NCBI GenBank assembly: GCA_030589835.1 | Contig: JAUUZS010000053.1 | Coordinates: 1-12,573, forward strand | DNA: 12,573 nt | Direction of reading: 5' to 3' | From: Cyclobacteriaceae bacterium | GTDB taxonomy: Bacteria; Bacteroidota; Bacteroidia; Cytophagales; Cyclobacteriaceae | Shown here: positions 12,477 to 12,573 of the stretch, in pieces | How the letters are laid out: each line of letters opens with the position of its first letter | Numbering within the stretch: position 1 is the first letter of the stretch | The notes under the pieces: model-generated | Told to the model about the DNA's origin: nothing | Database searches by the model: none | What the model saw: the letters and a program-made list of their open reading frames with translations, nothing else | Translations under genes and position numbers: made by a program

Positions 12477-12501
12477 TTGTCCTCGTTTGCAATGAGGACA
12501 A
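12477..12501. repeat. REP-type hairpin, copy B
   Basis: Arms TTGTCCTCGTT and AATGAGGACAA flank TGC, the same as 11705-11729 with one C-to-T change that leaves a G:T pair. Confidence 0.7.
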
Positions 12502-12533
12502 GTGAGAACAGCTTTTATAAAGATGTTCTCACT
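12501..12533. repeat. 33-bp palindrome containing second RAYT stop codon, copy B
   Basis: Equivalent to 11729-11761. Arms AGTGAGAACAGCTTT and AAAGATGTTCTCACT have one mismatch. CTAC at 12532-12535 (GTAG on the - strand) is at its foot. The stop codon of the downstream RAYT (12515-12517) lies within it. Confidence 0.7.
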
Positions 12534-12573
12534 ACGGTAACTTTTATGAACCGAAGTCCAGCGGTATAATCAA
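12515..12573 (-). CDS. Second RAYT, C-terminal end only (5' part outside window)
   Basis: On the - strand the last 18 codons before TAA (12515-12517) read 'DYTAGLRFIKVTVVRTSL'. They align with the end of the first RAYT, 'DYAGGQGLVKVIVVRTAF', allowing small differences. The nucleotide match continues through the stop codon into the shared palindromes. The frame is open to the window edge, so whether the gene is intact cannot be seen. This is a tandem or duplicated RAYT/REP unit. Confidence 0.6.
   Translation of the reverse strand, partial: DYTAGLRFIKVTVVRTSL

Larger units (their letters stand above)
12307..12514. other. RAYT 5' flank and REP-rich spacer between two RAYT genes
   Basis: No protein gene is seen. 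The sequence holds a small inverted repeat GCGATT/AATCGC (12414-12426), a REP hairpin (12437-12459), a second hairpin (12477-12501) and the start of the copy B palindrome. Small open frames across it are low-complexity by-products of the repeats and not protein-like. Confidence 0.6.

Noticed and set aside
12255..12501. Small - strand open frames (71 and 60 aa) upstream of the RAYT gene
   Set aside because: They run across REP hairpins and overlap the RAYT start; the peptide sequence is a by-product of the repeat and has no domain features.
11693..12534. CRISPR array from the repeated blocks near the right end
   Set aside because: Only two copies about 770 bp apart with a protein gene between, and the repeats are long palindromes of REP type; no regular spacers.

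Overview
The window looks like a piece of a Bacteroidota chromosome, most likely a Cytophagia-type, probably aquatic or marine bacterium. The evidence is the low G+C content, the lack of Shine-Dalgarno sequences, signal peptides ending in '...AQ', a TAnnTTTG promoter element, a Bacteroidota-style transposase, a Bacteroidota-type second DnaE polymerase, and a REP-associated transposase of the kind common in that phylum. Taxonomy is inferred from protein flavour only. No database search was run.

Layout. Positions 1-284 hold the 3' end of an IS transposase. It is followed on the + strand by a Qnr/McbG-like pentapeptide repeat protein (330-911), a small ICMT-like membrane methyltransferase (938-1522) and a secreted, probably outer-membrane, protein (1719-2579). 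A 370-bp convergent gap holds a 77-bp dispersed-type repeat (2740-2816). Four genes on the - strand, read from 7821 down to 2950, look like one transcription unit. They are a double-propeller GH33 sialidase, a second small secreted sialidase-like propeller, a Gfo/Idh/MocA oxidoreductase and a single-domain rhodanese. The first three fit a pathway that releases an acidic sugar outside the cytoplasm and then rearranges it oxidoreductively inside. No transporter or lyase is visible here, so the pathway is an inference.

Divergent from the sialidase, at 8036-11032, is an alternative DNA polymerase III alpha subunit (DnaE2/ImuC type). Its promoter carries a perfect 16-bp palindrome overlapping a TAnnTTTG element, a good candidate for an SOS-type operator. 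The usual partners (a Y-family polymerase and an S24/ImuA-like protein) are not next to it. Tail-to-tail with it is a ParE-type toxin-antitoxin pair (11038-11558). Beyond that is a degraded second copy of about 54 bp of the dnaE2 3' end (11638-11690), fused to REP-type palindromes.

The right end is a RAYT/REP locus: a Y1 (HUH) REP-associated transposase (11743-12306), REP-like hairpins, and the 3' end of a second RAYT cut by the window edge (12515-12573). In both RAYT copies the last codons and the stop lie inside a large palindrome whose foot carries a GTAG tetranucleotide. The most interesting signals are this gene-end/palindrome overlap, the dnaE2 relic that brackets the toxin-antitoxin cassette, the dnaE2 operator, and the sialidase-oxidoreductase operon.
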